Of a stretch of DNA of 64,000 nucleotides, positions 16,365 to 25,123 are shown one piece after another. The stretch is taken from the NCBI GenBank assembly GCA_963833675.1, contig CAWHYW010000006.1:29116-93115 (forward strand), in the 5' to 3' direction. The DNA is from DASQDN01 sp963833675 (lineage in GTDB: Bacteria; Acidobacteriota; Terriglobia; Bryobacterales; Bryobacteraceae). Positions within the stretch are counted from its first letter, which is position 1; each line of letters starts with the position of its first letter. The notes below the pieces were generated by a model, which was not told where the DNA came from, did no database searches, and saw only the letters and a list, made by a program, of their open reading frames with translations. Both the position numbers and the translations under genes were made by a program.

Positions 16365-17789
16365 TTAGGCTAAGATTTGCTTCACTACTTTTCCAGACAC
16401 GTCGGTTAGTCGAAAATCGCGGCCTTGGAACCGGTACGTGAGCCGTGTGTGATCGATACCGAGTGTGTGGAGCATTGTGGCGTGCAGGTCGTGTACGTGG
16501 ACCGGGTCCTGCGTGATGTTGTAGCAGTAGTCATCCGTTTCGCCGAGCGAGATTCCAGGCTTGATTCCGCCTCCGGCCAGCCACATCGTGAAGCAGCGCG
16601 GATGATGGTCACGGCCGTAATTCGTGGGAGTCAACTTGCCTTGGCAGTACACCGTGCGGCCAAACTCGCCGCCCCAAACCACGAGCGTGTCTTTTAGCAG
16701 CCCTCGCTCTTTCAGATCCTGTATAAGAGCCGCAGACGCTTGATCGATGTCTTTCGCTTGTCCGGGAATCTGCTTTGGCAGCTCGGTGTGCTGGTCCCAA
16801 CCGCGATGAAAGAGCTGGATGAAGCGGACTCCGCGCTCGGCCATGCGACGGGCCAGGAGGCAGTTCGCCGCAAACGTGCCCGGTTTCCGCGCGTCAGGGC
16901 CATACAGTTCAAACGTATGCTCCGGCTCCTTCGAGAGATCCGTTAGCTCCGGCACCGAAGTCTGCATCTTGTACGCCATCTCGTACTGCGCAATGCGCGT
17001 CGCAATCTCCGGATCACCGAACTGATCCATTTCCACCTGATTCAACTGCGAGACATCGTCGATAAACCTGCGGCGCGCTTGTGAATTGAAACCAGCCGGG
17101 TCGGAAAGATAAAGCACCGGATCGCCGAGAGAGCGAAACTTTACCCCCTGGTATCTGGTGGGCAGAAACCCGCTACCCCATTGCCGGTCGGCGAGCGGTT
17201 GGTCGTTCGGGTTACCGCTGCCTTGAGAAATCATCACGACGAAAGCTGGTAGGTTCTTGTTTTCGCTGCCGAGGCCATAGGCGAGCCATGAGCCGATCGA
17301 AGGCCGGCCCGCAAGCTGAAAGCCCGTCTGAAAGAACGTGACGGCCGGGTCGTGATTGATCGCCTCGGTGTACATCGACTTAACGAAGCAGATGTCGTCA
17401 CTGACTTTTGCCAGGTGCGGTACCAACTCACTCAGCCAGGCTCCCGATGCGCCGTGCTGCTGGAATTTAAAGAGAGAAGGCGCTACCGGAAAGCTCGCCT
17501 GGCCGGCGCTCATACCGGTGAGTCTCTGCTTGCCACGAATCGAGTCGGGCAGTTCGGTAGTTGCGAGATCCTTCAGCCGGGGCTTGTAGTCGAACAATTC
17601 CATCTGCGATGGACCGCCGGACTGGAACAGGAAGATTACGCGCTTCGCGGTTGGTGGAAAATGCGGCAGCGCGGGAGCGCCGGCCGCTCCTTCCGCATGC
17701 AGGATGTTTGACAGCGCCGCGATCCCGAGTCCTGCGCTCGCTTTTCCAAAGAAGTAGCGCCGTGTGAGAAGTTCCGTGTTCCTGGTCAT
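16365..17789 (-). CDS. DUF1501 family protein with Tat signal (second copy)
   Basis: 474 aa. LLTRRYFFGKASAGLGIAALS is a twin-arginine signal. Family motifs include FLFQSGGPSQMELFDYKP, EAINHDPAVTFFQTG, VVWGGEFGRTVYCQG, GRDHHPRC and a C-terminal MLHTLGIDH. This copy belongs to the subtype paired with large PSD1 proteins and is clearly diverged from the copy at 13345-14721. Its start overlaps the stop of the PSD1 gene by 4 bp, so the two are coupled. Function unknown; the fold is sulfatase/phosphatase-like by family. Confidence 0.9.
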   Translation of the reverse strand: MTRNTELLTRRYFFGKASAGLGIAALSNILHAEGAAGAPALPHFPPTAKRVIFLFQSGGPSQMELFDYKPRLKDLATTELPDSIRGKQRLTGMSAGQASFPVAPSLFKFQQHGASGAWLSELVPHLAKVSDDICFVKSMYTEAINHDPAVTFFQTGFQLAGRPSIGSWLAYGLGSENKNLPAFVVMISQGSGNPNDQPLADRQWGSGFLPTRYQGVKFRSLGDPVLYLSDPAGFNSQARRRFIDDVSQLNQVEMDQFGDPEIATRIAQYEMAYKMQTSVPELTDLSKEPEHTFELYGPDARKPGTFAANCLLARRMAERGVRFIQLFHRGWDQHTELPKQIPGQAKDIDQASAALIQDLKERGLLKDTLVVWGGEFGRTVYCQGKLTPTNYGRDHHPRCFTMWLAGGGIKPGISLGETDDYCYNITQDPVHVHDLHATMLHTLGIDHTRLTYRFQGRDFRLTDVSGKVVKQILA

Positions 17790-20700
17790 TCTTTGGTCAC
17801 CGCAATATCCAAGTTGAGAATCGTGCTGGCCACAGCCGAGTAAGCAGCGACTTCACGCGCATCCAGCTTCTCGTCGCGAGGGGCTTCACCCTGGGCCAAG
17901 TACTTAGTCGCTGCCGCCGGATCGCTGGCAAAGAAATCGCGATAGTAGCTGAGGCTCGACAGCAGGATTTCCGCTTCACGCTTGACCGGCTTGCGGGCCG
18001 TTGCAAGCTCAAACCCGAAGCCGATTCGTGCGGCAGGCGTGCTTCCGCCTTCGCGAATCATCCGTTCTCCGATTTTCCGCGCAGCCTCAAGATACGTTAC
18101 GTCGTTCATGAGATTCAGCGCCTGCAGAGGAGTGTTTGTGCGGGCGTCCCGCACGACGCAGGCCTCCCGTCCCGCAGCATCGAAATTCATCATCATCGGC
18201 GGCGGCGCGGTGCGCTTCCAATAGGTGTAAAGACTTCGCCGATGGAGACCTTCACCGGTGTCAGCTTTATAATCCTCGCCTCCGGAAAGTTCCTTCCACA
18301 GGCCTGCCGGCTGATACGGCTTGACGGAAGGGCCGCCGACCTTTTCCACGAGCAGGCCGGAAATCAGCAGCGCCTGATCGCGAACCTTTTCTGCGGAAAG
18401 GCGTACTCGCGGACCGCGCGCCAGCAGGCGGTTCTCCGGGTCCTTTTGCAGAAGGTCAGGACTGACCTTGGATGACTGCCGGTACGTGGCGCTCATGACA
18501 ATGGTTTTCTGAAGCGCCTTCATGTCCCAGCCGGTGCGGACAAATTCGGTGGCGAGCCAATCCAGCAGCTCGGGATGTGATGGCCATTCTCCCTGCGAAC
18601 CGAAATCCTCCGCCGTTTTCACGATTCCGGTACCGAAGGCGTTTTGCCAGAAGCGATTTACGGCCACACGAGCAGGCAGAGGATTTGCCGGGTCGATCAA
18701 CCACTTAGCCAAGCCAAGCCGGTTATTGGGCGCGCCGGCCGGTAGAGGAAGCAGAGCTGCGGGGACACCCGGATCGACTTTCTGGCCCGGACGATCATAC
18801 GCTCCGCGTTGCAGGATGTGCGTCTCGCGAGGTGTCGAGCTATCCTGCATCACCATTACGGTTGGAAAACTCTTGATCAACTGTTCACGTTGCTCCTGGA
18901 GATGAATCACTTTCGCATACGCGGAGCGGATCATCTCGGGTGCAAACTTATCGAGGAAGCACTCGCGAAGCTTCGCCGACTGGACGCTGTTTCTCTGAGC
19001 GGCAGGCACTGCAGCCAACCGGTTGATGGAGTCGAGCGACGCGAGCATCGCAATCTGCTCTGGCAGGGCAGAGCGATAGATTCGGACGTCTGCAATCCGG
19101 CCTTTGAAGCGATTTGCAGGTCCAAATCCGGCCCCAATGCGTAGAGGTTCTTTTACGTCGAATGGCTGATTCAAATAATCCAGATTGACTTTCACTGCCA
19201 ATGGCTTCCCATCCAGGTAAAGCTGGATTCCGCTGGCGAGCCGGGATCCATCATACGTAAACGCTACGTGCGACCAACGGTCGAGAGGCAGCGGCTCCTT
19301 GCTCTCGATTCGAATGCCGTCATCAAGCCAGCGCGCGGCCAGAACCAATGACAGCCGGCCGTCTTTCAGAAACAAGCCCCAACCTTTGCTCTCCGACTCT
19401 TCGGGGGCGCGACTCACAATTGTGCCTGAGTTCGAGGCGGGATCAATCCATGCGGAGAGAGTAAACGAATCATAGAAGCCGAAGGCTCCGACATTGCCCA
19501 CTTCGATGAAGCGCTTGCCATCGAATTCGGCCGCTTGTTTCGAGGGTCCGGCGCCATATGCGCTTTCGCCGTCTTTCCATTCGGGATGTCCTTTGAAAGA
19601 CCAAGTCTGCTCGGTTGGAGCGTTCTCGATTACGTAGAGAGACTTTTCCGTGTGAGGCGGATCAGAGGCGATGTAGCCACCGAGGTTCCCGTTCAGACCG
19701 AGGTGTACTGCGAGTGCCCGCGATGGCGCCCACTCCAATTCCGATGTGCGATTTAGCGTCTTCTCCCACTTATGTTGTGCGCTCGCAAGCTGCGGCTCCA
19801 AGTTCTTGGCCTGCTTCTCCGCTGTCGATAGCTTCCGGTCGAGATCGGCAAGCTGCGATTCCTGCTCGGGCGTCGGCGCGGCGACGGTGGGTGGGGAATT
19901 GCCGTACTTGAAGGCGTTCCCGCGTTCCGGCACCTGGTTGAAATACGCGAACAACTGATAGTACTCACGCTGCGTGAAGGGATCGAACTTGTGGTTGTGG
20001 CATCGCGAGCAGCCAAGTGTCAGACCGAGGAATACCGTCGATGTGGTATCGACGCGGTCCACCACATACTCGACTGCGTACTCTTCCGGTATTATTCCGC
20101 CCTCGCCATTCCCGCGATGGTTGCGATTGAAGCCCGTCGCTAAACGCTGATCGCGTGTCGCATTCGGCAGCAGGTCACCCGCAGTCTGTTCGAGCATGAA
20201 GCGGTCGTAAGGCATATTGCGATTGAAAGCGTCGATCACCCAATCGCGCCACCGCCACATCGAGCGCTCCGCATCGGTCTGGTAGCCGTTGGTGTCAGCG
20301 TAGCGGGCTGCTTCCAGCCAGCGCATTGCCATCCGCTCACCGTATCTGGGTGACGCGAGAAGTCTGTCGACGACCTTCTCATAAGCGTTAGGCGAGGTGT
20401 CGTGGAGGAACGCTTCCACTTCCGCCGGAGTAGGAGGGAGGCCCGTCAGGTCGAACGATACGCGGCGCAACAGAGTTCGCTTATCGGCTTCAGGCGACGG
20501 TTTGAGGCCTTCGCGATCCAGTCTGGCAAGGATGAAGCGGTCGATGGGATCTTTTGGCCAGCTCGGATCACTGACTTGCGGGAGTTCCGGGCGAACCGGC
20601 GTCAGAAAAGACCAGTGCTTCTGCCAGGGTGCTCCTTGCGCGATCCAGCGAGTGAGCAGGTCAATCTCGCCATCCGAAAGCTTGGCCGCTCCGGAGTAGG

Positions 20701-20983
20701 CGGGCGGCATGCGGCGCGCCTTGTCATCGGAAGTGACGCGTCGAATGAGCTCGCTCGAGGACGCGTCGCCGGGAACGATGGCGAAGTGACCGCCAAGATC
20801 GCTTTTCGCAACCGATTCGATGTCGAGCCGCAGCTTGCTTTGGCGCTTGTTCGTATCGGGTCCGTGGCAGGTGTAGCAGCGATCCGAAAGGATGGGCCGG
20901 ATGTCACGGTTGAACTCTACAACCGAGTTGGATGCGGCATTTGCGCAGGCTGCCGCGATCAAAAGTACAAGGGAATAACGCAT
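17786..20983 (-). CDS. PSD1 protein: cytochrome-c-like, DUF1549, LamG and DUF1553 domains
   Basis: 1065 aa. The start is the ATG at 20983-20981, which opens a signal peptide (MRYSLVLLIAAACANA); the longer open frame upstream reads into unrelated sequence. Order: PSCyt1 with a true heme c motif (RCYTCHGPDTNKRQSKLRLD), DUF1549 (DPIDRFILARLDREGL, DLTGLPPTPAEVEAFL, CSRCHNHKFDPFTQREYY), a concanavalin/LamG-like insert (FTLSAWIDPASNSGTI, WSHVAFTYDGSR, LYLDGKPL), and DUF1553 (RVAVNRFWQNAFGTGIV, RRSLYTYWKRTAPPP). The LamG insert suggests binding of a polysaccharide or glycoconjugate. Coupled to the downstream DUF1501 gene. Confidence 0.92.
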   Translation of the reverse strand: MRYSLVLLIAAACANAASNSVVEFNRDIRPILSDRCYTCHGPDTNKRQSKLRLDIESVAKSDLGGHFAIVPGDASSSELIRRVTSDDKARRMPPAYSGAAKLSDGEIDLLTRWIAQGAPWQKHWSFLTPVRPELPQVSDPSWPKDPIDRFILARLDREGLKPSPEADKRTLLRRVSFDLTGLPPTPAEVEAFLHDTSPNAYEKVVDRLLASPRYGERMAMRWLEAARYADTNGYQTDAERSMWRWRDWVIDAFNRNMPYDRFMLEQTAGDLLPNATRDQRLATGFNRNHRGNGEGGIIPEEYAVEYVVDRVDTTSTVFLGLTLGCSRCHNHKFDPFTQREYYQLFAYFNQVPERGNAFKYGNSPPTVAAPTPEQESQLADLDRKLSTAEKQAKNLEPQLASAQHKWEKTLNRTSELEWAPSRALAVHLGLNGNLGGYIASDPPHTEKSLYVIENAPTEQTWSFKGHPEWKDGESAYGAGPSKQAAEFDGKRFIEVGNVGAFGFYDSFTLSAWIDPASNSGTIVSRAPEESESKGWGLFLKDGRLSLVLAARWLDDGIRIESKEPLPLDRWSHVAFTYDGSRLASGIQLYLDGKPLAVKVNLDYLNQPFDVKEPLRIGAGFGPANRFKGRIADVRIYRSALPEQIAMLASLDSINRLAAVPAAQRNSVQSAKLRECFLDKFAPEMIRSAYAKVIHLQEQREQLIKSFPTVMVMQDSSTPRETHILQRGAYDRPGQKVDPGVPAALLPLPAGAPNNRLGLAKWLIDPANPLPARVAVNRFWQNAFGTGIVKTAEDFGSQGEWPSHPELLDWLATEFVRTGWDMKALQKTIVMSATYRQSSKVSPDLLQKDPENRLLARGPRVRLSAEKVRDQALLISGLLVEKVGGPSVKPYQPAGLWKELSGGEDYKADTGEGLHRRSLYTYWKRTAPPPMMMNFDAAGREACVVRDARTNTPLQALNLMNDVTYLEAARKIGERMIREGGSTPAARIGFGFELATARKPVKREAEILLSSLSYYRDFFASDPAAATKYLAQGEAPRDEKLDAREVAAYSAVASTILNLDIAVTKE

Positions 20984-21018
20984 TGCATTCTCTGGCGCTG
21001 CCCTTGATTGTATGAGAT

Positions 21019-21423
21019 CTAGGCCGCCTCTGCCGGAACCTCTACCTTTTTGGCGTGCCGCCAGAGCCGTTCCAGATCGTAGTAGGTTCGCGTGCGATCC
21101 AGAAACACGTGACAGATCAGGTCGCCATAGTCCTGTAGGATCCATTCCCCGTTGTCGTACCCTTCCAGGCTGACCGGGAGTTCGCCGCGTTTCTTCATCT
21201 GGGCATAGATCTCATCGCAAATGGCTTGATTCTGGCGGGGGTTCGTGCCGGTGCAGATCAGGAAATAATCGGCGAAACTGGTGATCTCTCGCAGGTCGAG
21301 AACTACCAGATCCAGGGCTTTCTTCGATAGGGCGGCGTGTGCTGCCGTTACCCATGTTGGCTCTACTGCGTCGGGGCTTTCCGTTTCCAGGGCCGCGTTT
21401 TGGGACTTCTCAACTTCGCGGAT
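21019..21423 (-). CDS. rsfS: ribosomal silencing factor RsfS with apparent ATC start
   Basis: About 134 aa. Clear RsfS sequence: AALSKKALDLVVLDLREITS, FADYFLICTGTNPRQNQAI, LEGYDNGEWILQDYGDLICH and VFLDRTRTYYDLERLW. RsfS binds ribosomal protein uL14 and blocks subunit joining in starvation. No in-frame ATG, GTG or TTG exists before the conserved core. The best start is an ATC (21423-21421) set 6 bp after a perfect AGGAGGT, giving M-R-E-V-E-K; a CTG at 21390 is the alternative. An ideal TATAAT lies 18 bp before the Shine-Dalgarno. The gene is upstream of and codirectional with the PSD1 gene. Confidence 0.85.
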   Translation of the reverse strand: MREVEKSQNAALETESPDAVEPTWVTAAHAALSKKALDLVVLDLREITSFADYFLICTGTNPRQNQAICDEIYAQMKKRGELPVSLEGYDNGEWILQDYGDLICHVFLDRTRTYYDLERLWRHAKKVEVPAEAA

Positions 21424-21429
21424 AGCGTG

Positions 21430-21436
21430 ACCTCCT
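21430..21436 (-). promoter_or_regulatory. Shine-Dalgarno that decides the rsfS start
   Basis: AGGAGGT on the minus strand, a full match to the anti-Shine-Dalgarno. The next codon at normal spacing (6 nt) in the rsfS frame is ATC, and no standard start codon lies within reach. Confidence 0.6.
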
Positions 21437-21453
21437 GCCCGTATCGTACTACA

Positions 21454-21459
21454 ATTATA
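21454..21459 (-). promoter_or_regulatory. -10 element of the rsfS promoter
   Basis: Consensus TATAAT on the minus strand, 18 bp before the rsfS Shine-Dalgarno; the -35 region is weak. The leader would be only about 25 nt. It also lies just upstream of the GTG start of the divergent M15-like gene. Confidence 0.5.
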
Positions 21460-21462
21460 AAA

Positions 21463-22272
21463 GTGCGTCTATTGGGTTTCTTCGTCTTCGCTTCCCTCCT
21501 GGTCGCGCAGGGCGTGGATATGACTGAGCTGAAACGGCTGGAGGTCGAACGGCTCCGCGTCATGGCGGAGGCGGGGAGCATACCTCGGGCGCGTCTCGAA
21601 GCGGCGCAGGCGGAACTTGCTGATGCGCAAGACAATACGATTCTTCGCCAAACGCTCTACGGATCGAATCGAATCGAGGATTTCACAAAAGAACAATCCG
21701 ACGTGATGGTCGCCGCGGCACAGCGGCTGGTGGATCGCCAGCAGGAACGTTACGAGGCTACGAAGCATTTGGTCGATGAAGGCATCGTTCCGAGAGCTTC
21801 GCTGATGACGATGCTCGAAGACCTGGAATTCCGACGGAAGGCTTTGGACCTGGCGAAATTCCGGGCCAACCTGGTTGAGGAACTAGCTGCCCAAGCCAAC
21901 GCGGAAAGCGATCTCGACGAGGCTGCTCCTGCGCTTCGTTTCGGCCGGATCATCGAGCGCTTCGATGGAGCGGGTCTGTTCCGGGAATCCGATTTTGTTC
22001 GCATCGCCAATGCCTTTCAGCGAAAGTTCGGGAAGATGCTTCCGGTGAGCGCAAAGGGCGATACGGCATTGCATCGCTCGCTCGGTTTCGATCACCGGGG
22101 ACGCGTAGACGTAGCGTTGAATCCTGACCAGGCAGAGGGCTCGTGGCTGCGTAGTTATCTCCAGCACGCCAGAATCCCGTACTATGCGTTCCGGGCTGCA
22201 GTTCGCGGAAAAGCTACAGCGCCGCACATTCACCTAGGTCCGGCCAGTACGCGCTATCGGCTCGCAGACTGA
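21463..22272 (+). CDS. coiled-coil plus M15-like peptidase domain protein, secreted
   Basis: About 269 aa from a GTG start that opens a signal peptide (VRLLGFFVFASLLVAQG). Residues about 20-170 are helical and charged (ELKRLEVERLRVMAEAG, ARLEAAQAELADAQD, EEYAT-like heptads), probably a coiled coil. The C-terminal 110 residues look like an M15 (VanY/DD-carboxypeptidase type) zinc domain: SLGFDHRGRVDVALNPD, then YAFRAAVRGKATAPHIHLG, with the final HIH as metal ligands. Likely acts on peptidoglycan or a periplasmic peptide. No clear Shine-Dalgarno. It is followed 5 bp later by hpt. Family assignment is by motif only. Confidence 0.65.
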   Translation: MRLLGFFVFASLLVAQGVDMTELKRLEVERLRVMAEAGSIPRARLEAAQAELADAQDNTILRQTLYGSNRIEDFTKEQSDVMVAAAQRLVDRQQERYEATKHLVDEGIVPRASLMTMLEDLEFRRKALDLAKFRANLVEELAAQANAESDLDEAAPALRFGRIIERFDGAGLFRESDFVRIANAFQRKFGKMLPVSAKGDTALHRSLGFDHRGRVDVALNPDQAEGSWLRSYLQHARIPYYAFRAAVRGKATAPHIHLGPASTRYRLAD

Positions 22273-22277
22273 TTCGA

Positions 22278-22799
22278 ATGGCTCACCCACACCTAAGGGT
22301 GCTGATACCAGCCGACAAAATTGCTGCGCGTGTCCGTGAGATCGGCGCGCAGATCGATGCCGACTATAACGGAGAGATCCATCTGGTCGGGATTTTAAAG
22401 GGAGCGGTCATGTTTCATGCCGACCTTGCGAGGGCGATCACACATCCGGTGCGACTGGATTTTATCGGGATATCCAGTTACGGAAAAGGTAAGACGAGTT
22501 CCGGCGAAGTCCGGCTGACTCGTGACCTCGATATATCCCTGGAAGGGAAAGACGTGCTCATCGTCGAGGATATTGTCGATAGCGGCGTGACGCTCAACTA
22601 TCTCTTGCAGGTGCTGCGACAACGCACGCCGAAGTCATTGGCGATTGCAAGCTTACTCGACAAACCGGAGCGGCGCCAGCGTCCGGTTGAGTTGAAATAC
22701 GTGGGTTTTCAGATTCCGGACGAGTTTGTGGTGGGTTACGGTCTCGACCATGCCGAGAGCTATCGAAATCTGCCGGACATCTGCGTGTTAGAAGAGTAG
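22278..22799 (+). CDS. hpt: hypoxanthine phosphoribosyltransferase
   Basis: 173 aa, normal length. Converts hypoxanthine (and guanine) plus PRPP to IMP/GMP in purine salvage. Diagnostic segments: LVGILKGAVMFHADL (the KG loop), DFIGISSYGKGKTSSGEV (flexible catalytic loop), the PRPP-binding VLIVEDIVDSGVTL (about 93-106), and the C-terminal PDEFVVGYGLDHAESYRNLP. Start ATG 5 bp after the M15-like gene, and its stop directly precedes the YggX-like gene. Confidence 0.95.
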   Translation: MAHPHLRVLIPADKIAARVREIGAQIDADYNGEIHLVGILKGAVMFHADLARAITHPVRLDFIGISSYGKGKTSSGEVRLTRDLDISLEGKDVLIVEDIVDSGVTLNYLLQVLRQRTPKSLAIASLLDKPERRQRPVELKYVGFQIPDEFVVGYGLDHAESYRNLPDICVLEE

Positions 22800-22814
22800 A
22801 TGGAGGAAGAAATC

Positions 22815-23141
22815 ATGGGTTGCGGAAGTAGTGGCATCCCGGCGGAGCCGGAGGGCAATCGAACAGGACGCAAAGTATTCTGCGTGAAGTTCCAGCGCGA
22901 GATGCCAGGTTTGGACGAACCTCCATTCGATAACGAGATGGGCCAGAAGATCTTCGACACTGTTTCTAAAGAAGCCTGGAAGCTCTGGGTAGAACAGATG
23001 AAGATGATCATGAATGAATACCGGCTCAATCTGAGCACGCCGGACGCGCAGCAGTTTCTGATGACTCAAATGGAGCAATACTTCTACGGTGAAGGCGCGG
23101 CATTTCCGCCTGGATATTTGCCTCCGAAGAGCAAGAACTAG
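22815..23141 (+). CDS. Fe(2+)-trafficking protein, YggX family
   Basis: 108 aa from the ATG with GGAGGAA 7 bp upstream; an ATG 15 bp earlier lies inside that Shine-Dalgarno. YggX-type core: RKVFCVKFQREMPGLDEPPF, EMGQKIFDTVSKEAWKLWVEQMKMIMNEYRLNL, FLMTQMEQYFYGEGA. YggX proteins protect Fe-S enzymes from oxidative damage and traffic iron; the key N-terminal cysteine is present (VFC). An extra N-terminal stretch (MGCGSSGIPAEPEGNRTGR) with another cysteine is not usual. Cotranscribed with hpt. Confidence 0.85.
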   Translation: MGCGSSGIPAEPEGNRTGRKVFCVKFQREMPGLDEPPFDNEMGQKIFDTVSKEAWKLWVEQMKMIMNEYRLNLSTPDAQQFLMTQMEQYFYGEGAAFPPGYLPPKSKN

Positions 23142-23231
23142 CCGGATGAGTTTGTCACGTTTGGCCTGCCATCTTCACTAGTCCCCTGAGAAACACGCAG
23201 AGTCTCTAACTGCGACCCTCTGGAGGACGAC

Positions 23232-25097
23232 GTGAGAATAGCGCTAACATCCAAGCGCGTGTGGCTAGCCCTGGCGATAGGAACCACGGTCTTTGCGCAA
23301 ACGAGTCAGGAGACCGAAGACCAAACGAATCTGGTATACCAGGCCGAAATCAAGGAAGGGAAGGTTCTCAAATACACGGTTGACAAGCTTAGCCGTGAGG
23401 CCTTCTCCACAAAAACATTTCCCAAAGACAAACCTGCGGCTCCGAAAGATGTGCCCCCGGCCCGCCTCCATCCGGTACTCGAAAAATGGTTGGCGTCAAA
23501 GGATCCAAAGACGATTGAAACTGTCGTCGTCAACTTCCGTGACGACATAAAGATCCCGCGGTTTCCCGAACCGGAGACCACACAGACCAGAGACTATTCC
23601 ACAAACAAAACTGCTCTTGCTCGTGCGAACGAACTCGTGCGAGCGATTCAGTCCAAGCGCGCGGACAACTACAAGCGAATCGCCGCTGAACTTTCCAGCC
23701 AATACAAAGCCACCGTGCTCGCAACATTCTGGATTCTCAATGGCATGACCATCAAAGTTCCGCTCGCGGCCGTTCGCGAGATCGCTGCGCGGCCGGACGT
23801 TCTTTATGTAGAGCCTGAGCAGCCGGGCGACCTGCCTCCACAGAACGAAGTTTCCGTCGGGCGAAGCCGAATCGTCAGCGATCCCTACTTCAATCTGGGC
23901 CTCACCGGCGGTTGGATCGGACTTCTCGATACCGGTATGCGATTCACTCATACGCAGTTCAATGCGCCTTCACACATCGCGTTCCGTTTTGACTGCGTCA
24001 ACGGCGGCTCCAGTTGCAGCTCTGTGAGCCCTGCTTTCAATGCAAACGACGATTGCTGGAACCACGGAACGTCCACGGCAGCGATTATTACAGCCAATTC
24101 GAATCAGGGAAACGTGCAGCGCGGGGTCACAGGCATTACGCTGGACAGCTTGAAGGTTTATCCCACTTCTTTCTCCGGCGGCGCCTGCAACGGAGGCTTG
24201 AGCACGACCGCGGCCGTCCGGGGATTTGAGCGGGCAGTTGAGATTCTCGACCGGGTCATCGTAGCAGAGATGCAAGGAAGCGGCAATTATCTCAGCGCCA
24301 TCTCGGTGGCCGCTGACAACGCCTTCGATTCCGGAGCTGTCGTGATTGCTGCCAACGGGAACAACGGACCGGGGGCGGGCACCGCCAATTCTCCCGCCAA
24401 TGCGCATCGTGTCTTGGGAATCGGAAACTTTGACGTCCAGACGTTGGCGCAAGTTAATAGTCAGAGCCGCGGACCTACACCGGACAACCGCTTCAAGCCG
24501 GATGTCCAGGCTCCGACCAACACGTTAACGGCGAGCAATACGAACGATACCGCGCTCCATGTCTTCACGGGAACCAGCGGAGCCACTCCCTACGGGGCCG
24601 GAGCCGCCGCCCTGCTACGCAACTGGCTGCGAGGAGCCAGCTTCACCATCGATCCCGGTCAAGTCTATGCTCAGATGATTCTGTCGGGCCAGCAGCCGTA
24701 CCCGTTTAACAACACGAGCGGAGCCGGTCCACTAAAACTCCCGACGAATGGCCATGCCTGGTGGGGTAAGGTGTCGGTTTCGAATGGCGAGACGATTGAG
24801 ATCTCGCTTCCGGTGAGCGCAGCGGCGGCAAATACTCTGGACGGGGCACTCTGGTGGCCGGAAAGCGCGTTTTCGTTTGGACCGTTCACACTGGAGTGGC
24901 ACAATGACGTCGATCTGTCGTTGATCGACCCCAGTGGCGTCACTCGCGCTTCGAGTCTGTCCATCCCGAGCGTTTATGAACGGGCCCGCGTCTCTGGCGC
25001 GGTCGTGAACGGCTCCTGGAAACTGCGCATCCGCGGATACAACGTCGCGTTAGGTCCGCAGACCGTCTATTGGGCTGCGCACGTGCGCAACTTCTGA
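23232..25097 (+). CDS. secreted subtilisin-like serine protease (S8)
   Basis: 621 aa with signal peptide (WLALAIGTTVFAQ) and an inhibitor-like propeptide (about 30-200, ending DVLYVEPEQPGDLPPQ). The catalytic triad is complete: D233 in GLLDTGMRFTHTQF, H278 in DCWNHGTSTAAI and S449 in FTGTSGATPYGAGAAAL; the oxyanion asparagine lies in VIAANGNNGPG. A C-terminal P-domain-like beta region follows (about 540-620: FTLEWHNDVDLSLIDPSGV). Start is GTG with GGAGG 6 bp upstream. Likely a nutritional or self-processing exoprotease. Followed by a strong hairpin. Confidence 0.93.
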   Translation: MRIALTSKRVWLALAIGTTVFAQTSQETEDQTNLVYQAEIKEGKVLKYTVDKLSREAFSTKTFPKDKPAAPKDVPPARLHPVLEKWLASKDPKTIETVVVNFRDDIKIPRFPEPETTQTRDYSTNKTALARANELVRAIQSKRADNYKRIAAELSSQYKATVLATFWILNGMTIKVPLAAVREIAARPDVLYVEPEQPGDLPPQNEVSVGRSRIVSDPYFNLGLTGGWIGLLDTGMRFTHTQFNAPSHIAFRFDCVNGGSSCSSVSPAFNANDDCWNHGTSTAAIITANSNQGNVQRGVTGITLDSLKVYPTSFSGGACNGGLSTTAAVRGFERAVEILDRVIVAEMQGSGNYLSAISVAADNAFDSGAVVIAANGNNGPGAGTANSPANAHRVLGIGNFDVQTLAQVNSQSRGPTPDNRFKPDVQAPTNTLTASNTNDTALHVFTGTSGATPYGAGAAALLRNWLRGASFTIDPGQVYAQMILSGQQPYPFNNTSGAGPLKLPTNGHAWWGKVSVSNGETIEISLPVSAAAANTLDGALWWPESAFSFGPFTLEWHNDVDLSLIDPSGVTRASSLSIPSVYERARVSGAVVNGSWKLRIRGYNVALGPQTVYWAAHVRNF

Positions 25098-25123
25098 GCC
25101 AAACTGGACGCCATGGCAACAGC

